NCBI GenBank assembly: GCA_018818065.1
Contig: JAHISV010000009.1
Location: 186,001-250,000 of the forward strand
Direction: 5' to 3'
Length of the DNA: 64,000 nucleotides
From: Bacteroidota bacterium
GTDB taxonomy: Bacteria; Bacteroidota; Ignavibacteria; Ignavibacteriales; Melioribacteraceae
The position numbers and the translations under genes are program-made. Positions 7,699 through 16,423 of this stretch are shown piece after piece (within the stretch, counting starts at the first letter, position 1; each line of letters starts with the position of its first letter). Below the pieces are notes generated by a model. The model saw only the letters and a program-made list of their open reading frames with translations, had not been told where the DNA came from and made no database searches.

Positions 7699-10299
7699 CT
7701 ACCTTCCGGAGAATCTGCCTGAACTACGTTCAACTTTTATATCTCTGAATTCAGGTGCTTTCATACGTAATTCGAATCGGAAACCCCTGTATGTACCCAA
7801 AGGATACCAGGAAAAATTCATTTCCCAGCAATGAAGATCTCGAAATACAGTAATTGCAGGTGCCAAAAATTCCTTGCGGATAAAATCGTAATTACTTCGT
7901 GCAGTAAATTTCCAATTTTTTGTAAGACTGAAACTTAGATTAAGCCCAATGCTGGAAGTTTCATTAATAAATTCCGGATTAGTTTTATTCATGTTGTAAT
8001 TGTAACTAAGGCTCAAATTCCAGGGAATTTCAAAATCCGGTGGCTTCTCATCATAAATCGAAATATATTCACTTTCTCTAAAGGCATCATATTCAGCCTC
8101 AGTTTCTTCTTCCTCTTTGCTCTTCTTTTCACTACTTCCTTTTAACTTATCACCAGATAAGGTTGTGGAAAGAGAAAAACTTAGATTTGTTAAACGGAAT
8201 ATTCCTCTCCCTTCATCCGAAAGAAATCTGTTTACTTTCCTACCTCCCACGTAATCATAAAACGTATAGGCAGTGGATCCGGAGAAGTTAAGTAAGTCTC
8301 CAATTTGGGTTCTGAAGGTTACCCGTAAATCATTAAGCCTTAGACTATCTGCTGCCAGATTGTAGCCCGAGCTGAGGTTAAGATTAAGTAGAGTAATCTT
8401 CTTCTCTTGAGAAGTAGTATCAGTCGGGTTTTTCATTGTTTTCATTTCAAAAATATTGCCCACTGAAAAATTCATATTTTGACTTTCCCCAGAACCAACT
8501 CCACCAAAGATTTCTCTCTGATACTTGTCATACCTTATTTCTTTCCCGGCCGCATTCACATAAGAATCGTAATAGCCCCACTGATCATCAGAAAAATCAG
8601 GACTAAGACTGTAAGTGATCTGAGGAATAATTGTATGCCTGAAAGCTTCAATCCCAAGTATTTTTGGCTGCATCATTCCATAGATTTTTGTTGAGGCAGA
8701 GAGATTCAGGCTGAAAGTTCGAACCATATTTATTTCGTGAATATCATCGTATACTAAGGAATCTCGATACGTTACATCACCAGTAGTGGTGTTAATACTT
8801 TCAAGATATTCACTTCTTATTCTGGTGCTTTTGTTGTACCATTTTTCATTATAATTAGCTGAGGTAGTAATATTAAAAAAACCAACTTTTGGAGAAGCGC
8901 TAATACTGGCTGTGTGCTGGATACCACCGCGAATGCTTAAGTCTCCCGCAACCTTTTTGCGAGTATTTTGAAACTGACCATTGTAATTCATTCCAATAAG
9001 TTCGTACCATCTCTGGTCGCCTCGCGAAGATTTATCGCTACGGAAGGGATAAAACGTTTGCTTCGAAAACCTGAGGCTTGGTAAAGTCTCGTTGATATCC
9101 CCGGACTGAAGGTTTTGATTACGGCTATATCCCACATTTAAACTTGCACCCCAGTCATCCCACCTTTTGCTGAAAGACGCGTTCGATGTCACATTCTGAC
9201 GCAGCAATTCATTATAACTAAGACTGTTATTATTCAGGTATGTCCCTGTTTGAAAACTGAGCCGAACATCCAGACTGGTTGTTGGAGTAAATTTTTGATT
9301 ATGATTCACATCAATTTTATAATCTTTAGATTCAGATTTATCAGGATCGCTGTCTTCTCCAATTTTTTGATTTGAGTAGCCAAGATTAATACTTCCGCTA
9401 TAATCGTATCGTTTGGCATACCGATAATTAGCCCTGGCGCCATAACCCCCACGGGTATAATAATCCCCTGTAAGCGCCAAATCCATATAATCGCTAAGTG
9501 CCAGGTAATAACCAAAATTTCTGAAATATTGTCCTCGATTAGCAACCGATCCGAATGTGGGAACCATCAATCCGCTTCTTCTTCCTTTTTCATTAGGAAA
9601 TACACCGAACGGGAGTGGTATTGGAAGGGGGACACCGCCGATATACATGAATACCCATTTTGCAATTATCTGGTCATTCTGAATAACCTTCATTTGAGAA
9701 GATTTGAAATAGGTATGTGGTGTATCGCTTTCACAGGAAGTAAATATACCATTTTCAATAAAGTAGGTATCTTTGTCAACCTTTTTAACCTTTTCGCCAC
9801 GATAACTAGTTGAAGAATTTTTATTCTTCGCCATTGATATAAAACCACTCTGCGTTTTGAAATTATATTTTAGTCGGGAACCCTCGAACGTTTGCCCGCC
9901 TTCAGAAAGTACCGGAGTTTGAATAATATTTATCCCTGTCGAGTCCTTTGGATCAACTATACCCTTGGCGTTAATATCGTTGGAGGTAAAATCAACTTCT
10001 ATTTCCCCGCTGTTGAGAATTGCCTTCTCGTACTTTAATTCACTATCACCGTAAAGAAACATCTTTTTATTAGTAATATCAAAACGTAAGGAATCAGTGG
10101 CTTTAGAATAAATAACAGAATTTATATCAACGCTATTCTTTTTTTTAGTGGAATCAGAAGTAGATAATTCAGACAGGATCGAAAGGGAATCAGCAATACT
10201 AACGGAAGAAGAATCCGGGTTAATCTGACTTACCCCATCCATTGGCTGAGCAAACATGGATAAGGTAACAAGGGACAGTATGCAGAGAATTAATTTCAT
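7699..10299 (-). CDS. lptD: LptD/OstA-like outer-membrane LPS assembly protein
   Basis: 866 residues from the ATG at 10299. A signal peptide (KLILCILSLVTLSMFAQP) is followed by a serine-rich linker. An OstA/LptA-like beta-jellyroll comes next (about 55-185; FDITNKKMFLYGDSELKY). The remaining ~650 residues are beta-barrel with alternating aromatic strands and many tyrosine/asparagine turns, ending close to the C-terminus. LptD inserts lipopolysaccharide into the outer leaflet. Bacteroidota-type members diverge from proteobacterial LptD, and I do not see an obvious disulfide cysteine set. It lies 5 bp ahead of the NYN gene. Other TonB-independent barrels are possible but the OstA region argues against them. 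Confidence 0.8.
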   Translation of the reverse strand: MKLILCILSLVTLSMFAQPMDGVSQINPDSSSVSIADSLSILSELSTSDSTKKKNSVDINSVIYSKATDSLRFDITNKKMFLYGDSELKYEKAILNSGEIEVDFTSNDINAKGIVDPKDSTGINIIQTPVLSEGGQTFEGSRLKYNFKTQSGFISMAKNKNSSTSYRGEKVKKVDKDTYFIENGIFTSCESDTPHTYFKSSQMKVIQNDQIIAKWVFMYIGGVPLPIPLPFGVFPNEKGRRSGLMVPTFGSVANRGQYFRNFGYYLALSDYMDLALTGDYYTRGGYGARANYRYAKRYDYSGSINLGYSNQKIGEDSDPDKSESKDYKIDVNHNQKFTPTTSLDVRLSFQTGTYLNNNSLSYNELLRQNVTSNASFSKRWDDWGASLNVGYSRNQNLQSGDINETLPSLRFSKQTFYPFRSDKSSRGDQRWYELIGMNYNGQFQNTRKKVAGDLSIRGGIQHTASISASPKVGFFNITTSANYNEKWYNKSTRIRSEYLESINTTTGDVTYRDSLVYDDIHEINMVRTFSLNLSASTKIYGMMQPKILGIEAFRHTIIPQITYSLSPDFSDDQWGYYDSYVNAAGKEIRYDKYQREIFGGVGSGESQNMNFSVGNIFEMKTMKNPTDTTSQEKKITLLNLNLSSGYNLAADSLRLNDLRVTFRTQIGDLLNFSGSTAYTFYDYVGGRKVNRFLSDEGRGIFRLTNLSFSLSTTLSGDKLKGSSEKKSKEEEETEAEYDAFRESEYISIYDEKPPDFEIPWNLSLSYNYNMNKTNPEFINETSSIGLNLSFSLTKNWKFTARSNYDFIRKEFLAPAITVFRDLHCWEMNFSWYPLGTYRGFRFELRMKAPEFRDIKVERSSGRFSGR

Positions 10300-10368
10300 C
10301 AAATAAGTTTATTCGGTTAAACCTTTATAAAGTTTTACTTCAGTAATGTTTCCAAAGTAATATTAAGT

Positions 10369-11325
10369 TTACATCTTATAGAAAACCAGCCCTGAAGCTC
10401 CTTTAATTCCTGCGTTATTTTTCAGTTTGGCAGGTTTAACGCAAATTCTTTCCCTCATTGTAGCCATCACATTTTCCCGCAAAGTTTTTGTGAGAGGGTC
10501 AAAAAGAAATTTACCAAAACCAGCAACACCACCACCTATAATAATATTTGTGATGTCAAGAACGTTCACAACAGAGCTAAGTCCCGAACCAACATTAAAG
10601 CCGACTTCGTTAATTATACCAAGGGCAAATTCGTCTCCTTTAAGGGCAGCTTCATGAATCAATTTTGGAGTTAGATTGTGCTCTCCGGAATTAACCCATT
10701 CATTTAGTAAAGACTGGTTATTTTTCAATCTTTCGCTAACAATTTTTATCAGATAATTGATGCCGGTATAAGCCTCAAGACAACCAGTTCCGCCACATTT
10801 GCATTTTATACCATCAGATTTTATTTTCAAATGTCCGATCTCACCAGCGGCTCCTGTAGAACCTTTGAAGAGTTTTTTATTGAAAACTATACCTCCGCCA
10901 ACACCAGTTCCAAGTGTAATCATAACATAATCATCAAAACCCTGACCGGCTCCAAATATTAATTCTCCCACAGCGGCAGCGTTAGCATCATTTTCAACAA
11001 ACACATTCGTTTTAAATTCTTTTTTAATAATATTGCCAAGTGGAAGAACATCCCAGCCGGGAAAATTAGGAGGGTTATGCACAATTCCTTTTTTTGAGGT
11101 TACAAGACCAGGCGAACCAATTCCTATTCCTTCAATCGGTCTATCATTATTCTTAAGGATTTTATGAATTCCCTTTTTTATCTGCTGTACAACCGCTTCT
11201 GGTCCTGCTTCTGCATGGGTTTCAAGAGTAAGCCTCTTTTTAATTTTTCCACTCTCAGAAACGATACCAATTTTAATAGAAGTGCCGCCTAAATCAACGC
11301 CCAAGGAATATCTGATCTTTGTCAC
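10369..11325 (-). CDS. ROK-family sugar kinase (glucokinase-like)
   Basis: 318 residues. The phosphate-1 motif VDLGGTSIKIGIV begins near residue 10. The active-site segment VENDANAAAVGE (about 115-126) holds the catalytic aspartate. The ROK zinc site is complete: GHLKIKSDGIKCKCGGTGCLEAYTG-like spacing, with one histidine and three cysteines (CxCGxxGC). The start is GTG at 11325, supported by GGAGA seven bases upstream; there is no nearby ATG. The enzyme would phosphorylate a hexose, most likely glucose. The C-terminal helix-turn-helix of ROK repressors is absent, which favours a kinase over a regulator. Confidence 0.88.
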   Translation of the reverse strand: MTKIRYSLGVDLGGTSIKIGIVSESGKIKKRLTLETHAEAGPEAVVQQIKKGIHKILKNNDRPIEGIGIGSPGLVTSKKGIVHNPPNFPGWDVLPLGNIIKKEFKTNVFVENDANAAAVGELIFGAGQGFDDYVMITLGTGVGGGIVFNKKLFKGSTGAAGEIGHLKIKSDGIKCKCGGTGCLEAYTGINYLIKIVSERLKNNQSLLNEWVNSGEHNLTPKLIHEAALKGDEFALGIINEVGFNVGSGLSSVVNVLDITNIIIGGGVAGFGKFLFDPLTKTLRENVMATMRERICVKPAKLKNNAGIKGASGLVFYKM

Positions 11326-11439
11326 TAATTTCTCCGAAGATTGATGATACAGAATCGCGTATAAATTTACTTTTAAAGGGTGAATTTACAAAATACTTGT
11401 CAAATTTATTTGTAAAATGCATAAAATGGCAGGAATATA

Positions 11440-11467
11440 AGCGACACCGGGTAATACCGGTATCGCT
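11440..11467 (-). terminator. Stem-loop after the GnnA-like gene
   Basis: An 11-bp stem with one mismatch on the plus strand (a G-U pair in minus-strand RNA), AGCGACACCGG/CCGGTATCGCT, has a six-base loop. It sits 9 bp beyond the stop of the 11476-12465 gene. The following bases are T-rich but not a clean T-run, so termination is plausible but not certain. Confidence 0.5.
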
Positions 11468-11475
11468 AATTATAT

Positions 11476-12465
11476 TTACACTATTTTAGATTTTTCAATT
11501 TCTTTTAGAATTTGCTGAGCAACAATTAATGCTCTCAATCCCTGAGCCCCGGTTACAACAGGTTCTGTATCATCATTAACACAATCGATGAAAAGTTGAA
11601 GTTCATGTTGAAGCGCGTTAACTTCTTTCTGTGGTGGCTGCTCGTAAACTATCATTTTCTTTTTTTCACCAACGCCCATTTCGCCAAATGATATTTTATT
11701 TGCCATATCAGGACTACCATCCTCAAGCAATCTGAAAACTTCCGCAACTCCATCATTGAAATCCAGGGAGATATATGCATCCCTTTGGAACATTCTCATT
11801 TTGCGCATTTTCTTTTGGGATATTCTGCTGGCTGTTACGTTGGCTACTGCACCATTTGCGAATTCCAGACGGGCATTTGCAATGTCTATATTGTCAGAAA
11901 CAACCGCAACACCATTCGCCTTAATATCGACTACTTCACTCTTAATTAAACTAAGAATTATATCAATATCATGAATCATTAAATCGAGAACGACGGCTAC
12001 GTCTGTTCCACGGGGATTGAACTGAGCTAACCTATCAGTTTGAATGAACATCGGATTTAATTCAATAGAATCTACAGATAACAGGGCCGGATTAAACCTT
12101 TCAATATGCCCTACCTGTAGCTTAAGCCCCTTCTCCCTGGCAATCTTAACAATTTCTTCGCCTTCTTCAATAGTTGCTGTAATTGGCTTTTCTACAAACA
12201 CGTTAACATTTTTCTCAAATGCCTTTTTTACAATTTCATAGTGCGCACTTGTTGTTGCAACAATTGAAACAGCATCCACATTATCAAAAAAATCATCTAA
12301 CGAACTATAATTTACAATACCGAACTCCTCAGCCACCTCTTTCGCTCTTGCGGTATCAATATCAAAGATACCAACCAGTTCAGCGTTTTTAATGTTCTTA
12401 AGCAATTTTGTATGAATTTTTCCTAAATGCCCGGTTCCAACAACACCAATTCTTGTAATACTCAT
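11476..12465 (-). CDS. Gfo/Idh/MocA oxidoreductase, GnnA-like
   Basis: 329 residues. The Rossmann fold begins RIGVVGTGHLGKIHTKLL, and EKP (in VFVEKPITATIEEGEE) is the family's catalytic lysine region. The block QVGHIERFNPALL and the later VVLDLMIHDIDIILSL resemble the branch containing GnnA. GnnA oxidises the 3-hydroxyl of UDP-GlcNAc on the way to GlcN3N lipid A. Assignment rests on motif resemblance only; no aminotransferase (GnnB) or lpx gene is next door. The start ATG overlaps the stop of the DUF5103 gene as ATGA, and GGAGTAAA just upstream is its ribosome site. Other sugar dehydrogenases of the family cannot be excluded. Confidence 0.8.
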   Translation of the reverse strand: MSITRIGVVGTGHLGKIHTKLLKNIKNAELVGIFDIDTARAKEVAEEFGIVNYSSLDDFFDNVDAVSIVATTSAHYEIVKKAFEKNVNVFVEKPITATIEEGEEIVKIAREKGLKLQVGHIERFNPALLSVDSIELNPMFIQTDRLAQFNPRGTDVAVVLDLMIHDIDIILSLIKSEVVDIKANGVAVVSDNIDIANARLEFANGAVANVTASRISQKKMRKMRMFQRDAYISLDFNDGVAEVFRLLEDGSPDMANKISFGEMGVGEKKKMIVYEQPPQKEVNALQHELQLFIDCVNDDTEPVVTGAQGLRALIVAQQILKEIEKSKIV

Positions 12466-13694
12466 TTTACTCCACCAGATAATTTGTAATACCCAATTAT
12501 TTTATCGTATCCGCCCAACTCAGTCGAATTATAAAACAGAAATATATGATAATCGCTTTTTGTCTCCCAGAAATTTCCTTCGATTCTGCTCCAATTTACA
12601 TTTTCGACAAATCCGTCTGCCAAGTTACCCGTTACATACTGATAATCGTATCTTCCCCGCTTTAGCTCAATATTTAATTCAAATCTCTCATCATCCCTGG
12701 CAAGTTTATATTCCGGAAGAACCTTCCAATTATTAAATGAACCTATCAGAAAAATATCATCCTTAATTCTTTCGGATGGTTGTAATCTGAAATTAACAGG
12801 GATGTAATCCGCATTATCATTGCTAAAATTAACTAATCGTGACCTGCCATTATTGTCCGGTCTGGCATGAAAATAATTTCTGCTGATATCAAATCCATCA
12901 ATATTCGCATTTAGTACGGGCTGAAAAAATCGTCTTGCATCACTAAAGTCGGTAGTTCTGTATTCGTTTCCCGCAATTATATCTTTTGCAACAAATGTAA
13001 ACCTTTTGCTGGCATCCCATTCAATGTACCTGAGATTATTGTATTCATATCTATCAATAATATAAGGATAGTCAATAACCTGATTTTCAATAATCTCAAC
13101 GCAATCAACTTCACCGGGAAACAATTCATCAGGCAAATTAAAATCAACACTAACACGAAAGGTTTTTTCGGGAAGGCTATTTGCCATATCCAGGTCATTT
13201 AAACGGTCTTGGTAAAGTCTTCCTTGAAGCTTAACCTCCGGTTGAACAACAAAAAATTTGCCTGTAGCGAGCGCAGTATTATTTGTATTATCAACAACAT
13301 AATAAATCCATTTGCCTGAAAACGGGAATGTCACATCGAAATTGGGAAAAGTACCTTTGAAATGATAATTTGCCCCTTCAACAGAAACCGGCAGGGTGTC
13401 GTACCATAGATTATAGGCGATATTACTCCCCTGATTACTAAAAAAATATGATTCGTAAGGTTTCCAGTTTTTATCGCAAAAATAAAACTCAATTATTAAA
13501 TCGGGCTGGAAATTTGACTCAATATCAAATTCAATGGCAAGCTCATTGTTTCCATTCTCATCAATAATAACAATCGGGAAAGAGCCTTCACTCTCGTTTG
13601 CGTAGGTGCGGTGACTTTTAATTTTGAAATCACTTCCAAAAACACAAAATACCTGAGAGAAAAAAGTAAGCGAAAAGAAAAGGATTTTAATCAA
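12462..13694 (-). CDS. DUF5103 protein (type IX secretion plug-like)
   Basis: 410 residues, predicted to be exported (hydrophobic N-terminus ILFFSLTFFSQVFCVFG). The central part has the DUF5103 pattern of aromatic beta strands (EFYFCDKNWKPYESYFF, then KWIYYVVDNTNN). Near residue 320 it has an E-set/CBM48-like segment (FLIGSFNNWKVLPEYKL). DUF5103 includes the plug protein found bound to the SprA translocon of the type IX secretion system. The start is TTG at 13694, which overlaps the stop of the upstream small gene as TTGA. No ATG alternative exists, so translational coupling is likely. No other type IX gene is in the window. Confidence 0.72.
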   Translation of the reverse strand: MIKILFFSLTFFSQVFCVFGSDFKIKSHRTYANESEGSFPIVIIDENGNNELAIEFDIESNFQPDLIIEFYFCDKNWKPYESYFFSNQGSNIAYNLWYDTLPVSVEGANYHFKGTFPNFDVTFPFSGKWIYYVVDNTNNTALATGKFFVVQPEVKLQGRLYQDRLNDLDMANSLPEKTFRVSVDFNLPDELFPGEVDCVEIIENQVIDYPYIIDRYEYNNLRYIEWDASKRFTFVAKDIIAGNEYRTTDFSDARRFFQPVLNANIDGFDISRNYFHARPDNNGRSRLVNFSNDNADYIPVNFRLQPSERIKDDIFLIGSFNNWKVLPEYKLARDDERFELNIELKRGRYDYQYVTGNLADGFVENVNWSRIEGNFWETKSDYHIFLFYNSTELGGYDKIIGYYKLSGGVK

Positions 13695-13930
13695 AATATT
13701 TCAGCACATTTTATTGAGATATAGGGAACATAAATTAGAAATGATTGTCCTTCTCTTACAGCTTCAATGACAAGTCCTTCCTCATTAGATTCAATTAATT
13801 TACCGGTTTTAAAAACGATTTCATAAAAGGTGGGCTGCTCATCTTCTTTAGAACCGTAAACGACTCCATAATTCTCATTCATAGTAATATTAATAGTGCG
13901 ATCAATGTATTTGCTCCAGTCCATTTTCAT
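13691..13930 (-). CDS. Small conserved-looking protein of unknown function (79 aa)
   Basis: The ORF has a strong ribosome site (AAGGAG, six bases before the ATG at 13930). Its stop overlaps the start of the DUF5103 gene by four bases, so it is probably real. The protein is acidic, has no signal peptide or membrane segment and looks like a small beta-rich domain (YGVVYGSKEDEQPTFYEIVF; GQSFLIYVPYISIKC). I do not recognise the family. It heads the short operon 79-aa protein, DUF5103 protein, GnnA-like oxidoreductase. Confidence 0.7.
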   Translation of the reverse strand: MKMDWSKYIDRTINITMNENYGVVYGSKEDEQPTFYEIVFKTGKLIESNEEGLVIEAVREGQSFLIYVPYISIKCAEIF

Positions 13931-14040
13931 TTAGATCTCCTTTTGGGATTTAAAAATCCATTCATCAAATTATTCAGAGTAAAGGTACCCAAAAAACAAA
14001 ATTTATCAAAATGAAAGAATAGAGTCTTTAAAATAGAAAA

Positions 14041-14075
14041 GCCGTGCTGAGTCCCATTGAGCGGGAAAGCACGAC
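14041..14075 (-). terminator. Intrinsic terminator after the DUF4097 gene
   Basis: In the minus-strand RNA an 8-bp stem (GTCGTGCT with AGCACGGC, one G-U pair) is followed by TTTTCTATTTT. The stem has a C-A mismatch on the plus strand, so it is stronger for minus-strand transcription. It lies 30 bp past the stop of the 14106-15011 gene. Confidence 0.65.
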
Positions 14076-14105
14076 CTTTTTTAACAGGACTAAGTATATG
14101 AAAAA

Positions 14106-15011
14106 TTATTTTACTTCGACATCTCCGCCGGAAGTCTTGCAGTAAACTCTCTCTCCGCCCCCATTAATCTCAGCTTCAAAATTTCTTTTTGAATCACGAT
14201 AAACTTTGGTTGCATCAAGATCACAATAAACTCTGCCGCCGGAGGCTTTCAGGTCAAAATCACCTTTAATGTCCTTTGGAACCGTTAAATTGATATCACC
14301 ACCCGAAGTGCCCAGTTCGATCCCTTTATTTGGTCCGGCTAAATCCACATCTATATCGCCGCCGGAAGTATGTGCCTCAACTTTTGCGTTTTTTACAAAA
14401 AGCTCTATATCGCCACCGGAAGTAGAAGCTTTAACATCACCTACAAGGTCTCTGGCTTTAATATCCCCACCGCTTGTTGAAAGTCTTGAATCCCCTTTGT
14501 GGTTATTTGCTAAAACATCCCCCCCGGATGTTCCGGCATAAAGACTACCAATAGTATTTTTAAGATCAATATCACCACCAGATGTTTTCACTTCAATTTC
14601 GCCTTCGAGATTATCAAGAAGAATGTCACCTCCGGATGTTTTTACGTAAGCGTCAAATTTTTCCGGCACCATTACTTCAATTCGGCATTGTATTGATGAA
14701 AACCAACTGCCGAAAAATCCCCCTCTTTTTTCAGCGTATACTTCAACCCCATCTGATGTCTGTTCAAATTCAAAATCTAATTTATCTTCAGCCCTGCTGT
14801 TGCCGTAAACTTTCACTTCAACAATGTTTTTATTCCATGTATCAACCTTCAAATCACAACCTTCAGCCTCAACTTTAAGCTGCTGACCTGCAGATACGTT
14901 AAAAGTTTTTTCTACAATTATGCGCTTCTGAGCGTTTAAAGATGAGAATGAGAATACCACAATAACTACTGCAGCTAAAACAAATGAGAATTTACTCTTA
15001 AGATTGTTCAT
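14106..15011 (-). CDS. Exported DUF4097 beta-repeat protein with TSGGD repeats
   Basis: 301 residues from the ATG at 15011. That start has an ideal GGAGG seven bases upstream, while the in-frame GTG at 15023 lies upstream of it and has none. A signal peptide (FVLAAVVIVVFSFSSLNAQ) is followed by a right-handed beta-helix type domain. TSGGD occurs eight times, plus one degenerate copy (ASGGR), spaced about 17-30 residues apart. DUF4097/DUF4098 domains are common in exported proteins, sometimes linked to anti-sigma or PspC systems. No such partner is adjacent here. Function is unknown; it may be a surface or periplasmic scaffold. Confidence 0.85.
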   Translation of the reverse strand: MNNLKSKFSFVLAAVVIVVFSFSSLNAQKRIIVEKTFNVSAGQQLKVEAEGCDLKVDTWNKNIVEVKVYGNSRAEDKLDFEFEQTSDGVEVYAEKRGGFFGSWFSSIQCRIEVMVPEKFDAYVKTSGGDILLDNLEGEIEVKTSGGDIDLKNTIGSLYAGTSGGDVLANNHKGDSRLSTSGGDIKARDLVGDVKASTSGGDIELFVKNAKVEAHTSGGDIDVDLAGPNKGIELGTSGGDINLTVPKDIKGDFDLKASGGRVYCDLDATKVYRDSKRNFEAEINGGGERVYCKTSGGDVEVK

Positions 15012-15068
15012 TAATTCCTCCACCGTTTTTCGATTAACTGGAGTTTTAGACTCATTTTTTCTGAAAAG

Positions 15069-15094
15069 GTTGCAAAGAATATTTATCTTGCAAC
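15069..15094. promoter_or_regulatory. Inverted repeat in a divergent promoter region
   Basis: GTTGCAA (15069-15075) and TTGCAAC (15088-15094) are perfect inverted halves, 19 bp centre to centre. They lie between the divergent DUF4097 and PAP2 genes. The geometry suits a dimeric regulator, but no binding protein can be named. Confidence 0.35.
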
Positions 15095-15155
15095 GAATTT
15101 TGAGGTACTTTTATAAAATAAATTGATTTCTATTATTCATATATCAAAGGCAGCA

Positions 15156-15941
15156 TTGAAACTTACAAAGCTCTCTTTCTTCATTCTTACAACTTTTCTA
15201 CTGCTGGCGCAGGGTTCTGTAAATGCACAGGGCGGATATACTCTAAAACAGTTCTTTTCTGAAGGCGGAGATCTTTACTCTCAACCTGCAAAATGGAATG
15301 AGGCAGATTGGTTAAAGGTTGGTTTTGTAGCTGCCGGTAGTTTTGCCTTAATGAACTTTGATGAGGATATAAAAGACTGGTCACAAACCGAGCAGAATTA
15401 TCTGGGAACATTCCCCATAGATTATGGAAGAAGGTGGGGAGAGCCAAGTGCAACACTGCTAATGAGTGGTTTACTTTTTCTCCATGGTGTTTTAGCCGAT
15501 AATCAGAGAAACCAGAATACTGCTTTCGAGATTCTGCAATCGACTTTCTACGCAACATCTGTAACTCAAATTGGTAAAATGCTGTTTGGACGCGCAAGAC
15601 CTTACATGAATAAGGGAGCCTGGGATTTTAACCCTGTGTATTTTGCGCCGGACGATTTTTGGTCTTATCCTTCCGGCCATACCACCTCTGCATTTGCCCT
15701 TTCAACCACACTTGCCCAAAGTGTAAAAGCGGACTGGCTGAAAGTACTTTGCTATTTACCAGCTTTTACAACAGCATTTGCGCGTATTTATGAAAATAAA
15801 CATTGGGCGAGTGACGTATTTGCGGGAGCAGCTATAGGCTATTTCGTGGCAAAATACTTGACTGAACTTCATAAAAAAAATGAACTGATGCCACATGAAG
15901 AGCCGCCCGCTCCACTCATAAATATTTCTTTCCCTCTATAA
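15156..15941 (+). CDS. PAP2-family membrane-associated phosphatase
   Basis: About 261 residues. No ATG exists near the start. TTG at 15156 gives a typical signal peptide (KLTKLSFFILTTFLLLAQGSVNAQ) and has AAAGG five bases upstream; a TTG at 15123 is less supported. All three phosphatidate-phosphatase signature blocks are present: KMLFGRARP, PSGH (in WSYPSGHTTSAFALS) and ARIYENKHWASD with the catalytic histidine and aspartate. Likely substrates are lipid phosphates such as undecaprenyl diphosphate or phosphatidate, processed on the periplasmic side. It stands alone, divergent from the DUF4097 gene. Confidence 0.87.
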   Translation: MKLTKLSFFILTTFLLLAQGSVNAQGGYTLKQFFSEGGDLYSQPAKWNEADWLKVGFVAAGSFALMNFDEDIKDWSQTEQNYLGTFPIDYGRRWGEPSATLLMSGLLFLHGVLADNQRNQNTAFEILQSTFYATSVTQIGKMLFGRARPYMNKGAWDFNPVYFAPDDFWSYPSGHTTSAFALSTTLAQSVKADWLKVLCYLPAFTTAFARIYENKHWASDVFAGAAIGYFVAKYLTELHKKNELMPHEEPPAPLINISFPL

Positions 15942-15949
15942 AATTCTAC

Positions 15950-15978
15950 TTGACACACTTAGCTTATTGCCTTATATT
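15950..15978 (+). promoter_or_regulatory. Sigma-70-type promoter of the GntR-slipin operon
   Basis: A perfect -35 box TTGACA (15950-15955) is followed by a 17-bp spacer and the -10 box TATATT (15973-15978). Transcription would begin near 15985, inside the inverted repeat at 15983-16004. Confidence 0.75.
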
Positions 15979-15982
15979 ACCA

Positions 15983-16004
15983 TTGTACTAGTTGTATAGT
16001 GCAA
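15983..16004. promoter_or_regulatory. Operator-like inverted repeat over the transcription start
   Basis: TTGTACTA (15983-15990) and TAGTGCAA (15997-16004) form an inverted repeat with seven of eight positions matched and a 6-bp spacer. It covers the predicted start of transcription of the GntR gene. YtrA-type GntR repressors usually bind such repeats and control their own operon. Autoregulation is inferred. Confidence 0.6.
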
Positions 16005-16047
16005 TATTACAATTAAACATAATCTAAATTAATAAAAGGATAAGAGT

Positions 16048-16413
16048 ATGATTGACTTCAAACTCGATCCCAAAAGTGGCGTTCCCTTTTACCGCCAAAT
16101 AGTTGACCAGATAAAATTTGGTATCGCAACAGGAAAATTAACAATAGGAGAACAACTCCCTACTGTAAGGGCTTTGGCTGTACACCTGAAAGTTAATTTA
16201 AATACTGTAACAAAGGCTTACAATGAGCTTGGTATTCAGAACATATTAGAAACTCAACAAGGTACCGGCACTTTTATTGGATCAGCGAAAATTGAAATTT
16301 CGGATAAGGAGAAAAAAGCCAAGCTGAAGAATATTTGCACGGAATTTCTTGCTATCGCTTCAAGTTATGGGTTTACTGTTAATGAATTAGTAAACGAATT
16401 AAAACAAGATTAA
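16048..16413 (+). CDS. GntR-family regulator, YtrA subfamily
   Basis: 121 residues. The winged helix (about 10-75) begins FKLDPKSGVPFYRQIVDQIKFG and includes TVRALAVHLKVNLNTVTKAYNEL and the wing LETQQGTGTFI. The C-terminus is only a short helical dimerisation segment, the hallmark of the YtrA subfamily, so there is no large effector domain. The gene starts 10 bp before the slipin gene and they share one promoter. YtrA regulators usually control transporters or envelope-stress proteins encoded beside them. Confidence 0.9.
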   Translation: MIDFKLDPKSGVPFYRQIVDQIKFGIATGKLTIGEQLPTVRALAVHLKVNLNTVTKAYNELGIQNILETQQGTGTFIGSAKIEISDKEKKAKLKNICTEFLAIASSYGFTVNELVNELKQD

Positions 16414-16423
16414 GGAGGATAAA

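Noticed and set aside
14269-14541. Plus-strand ORF within the DUF4097 gene
   Set aside because: Its repetitive ISPPEV pattern is only the complement of the TSGGD repeats, with no ribosome site.
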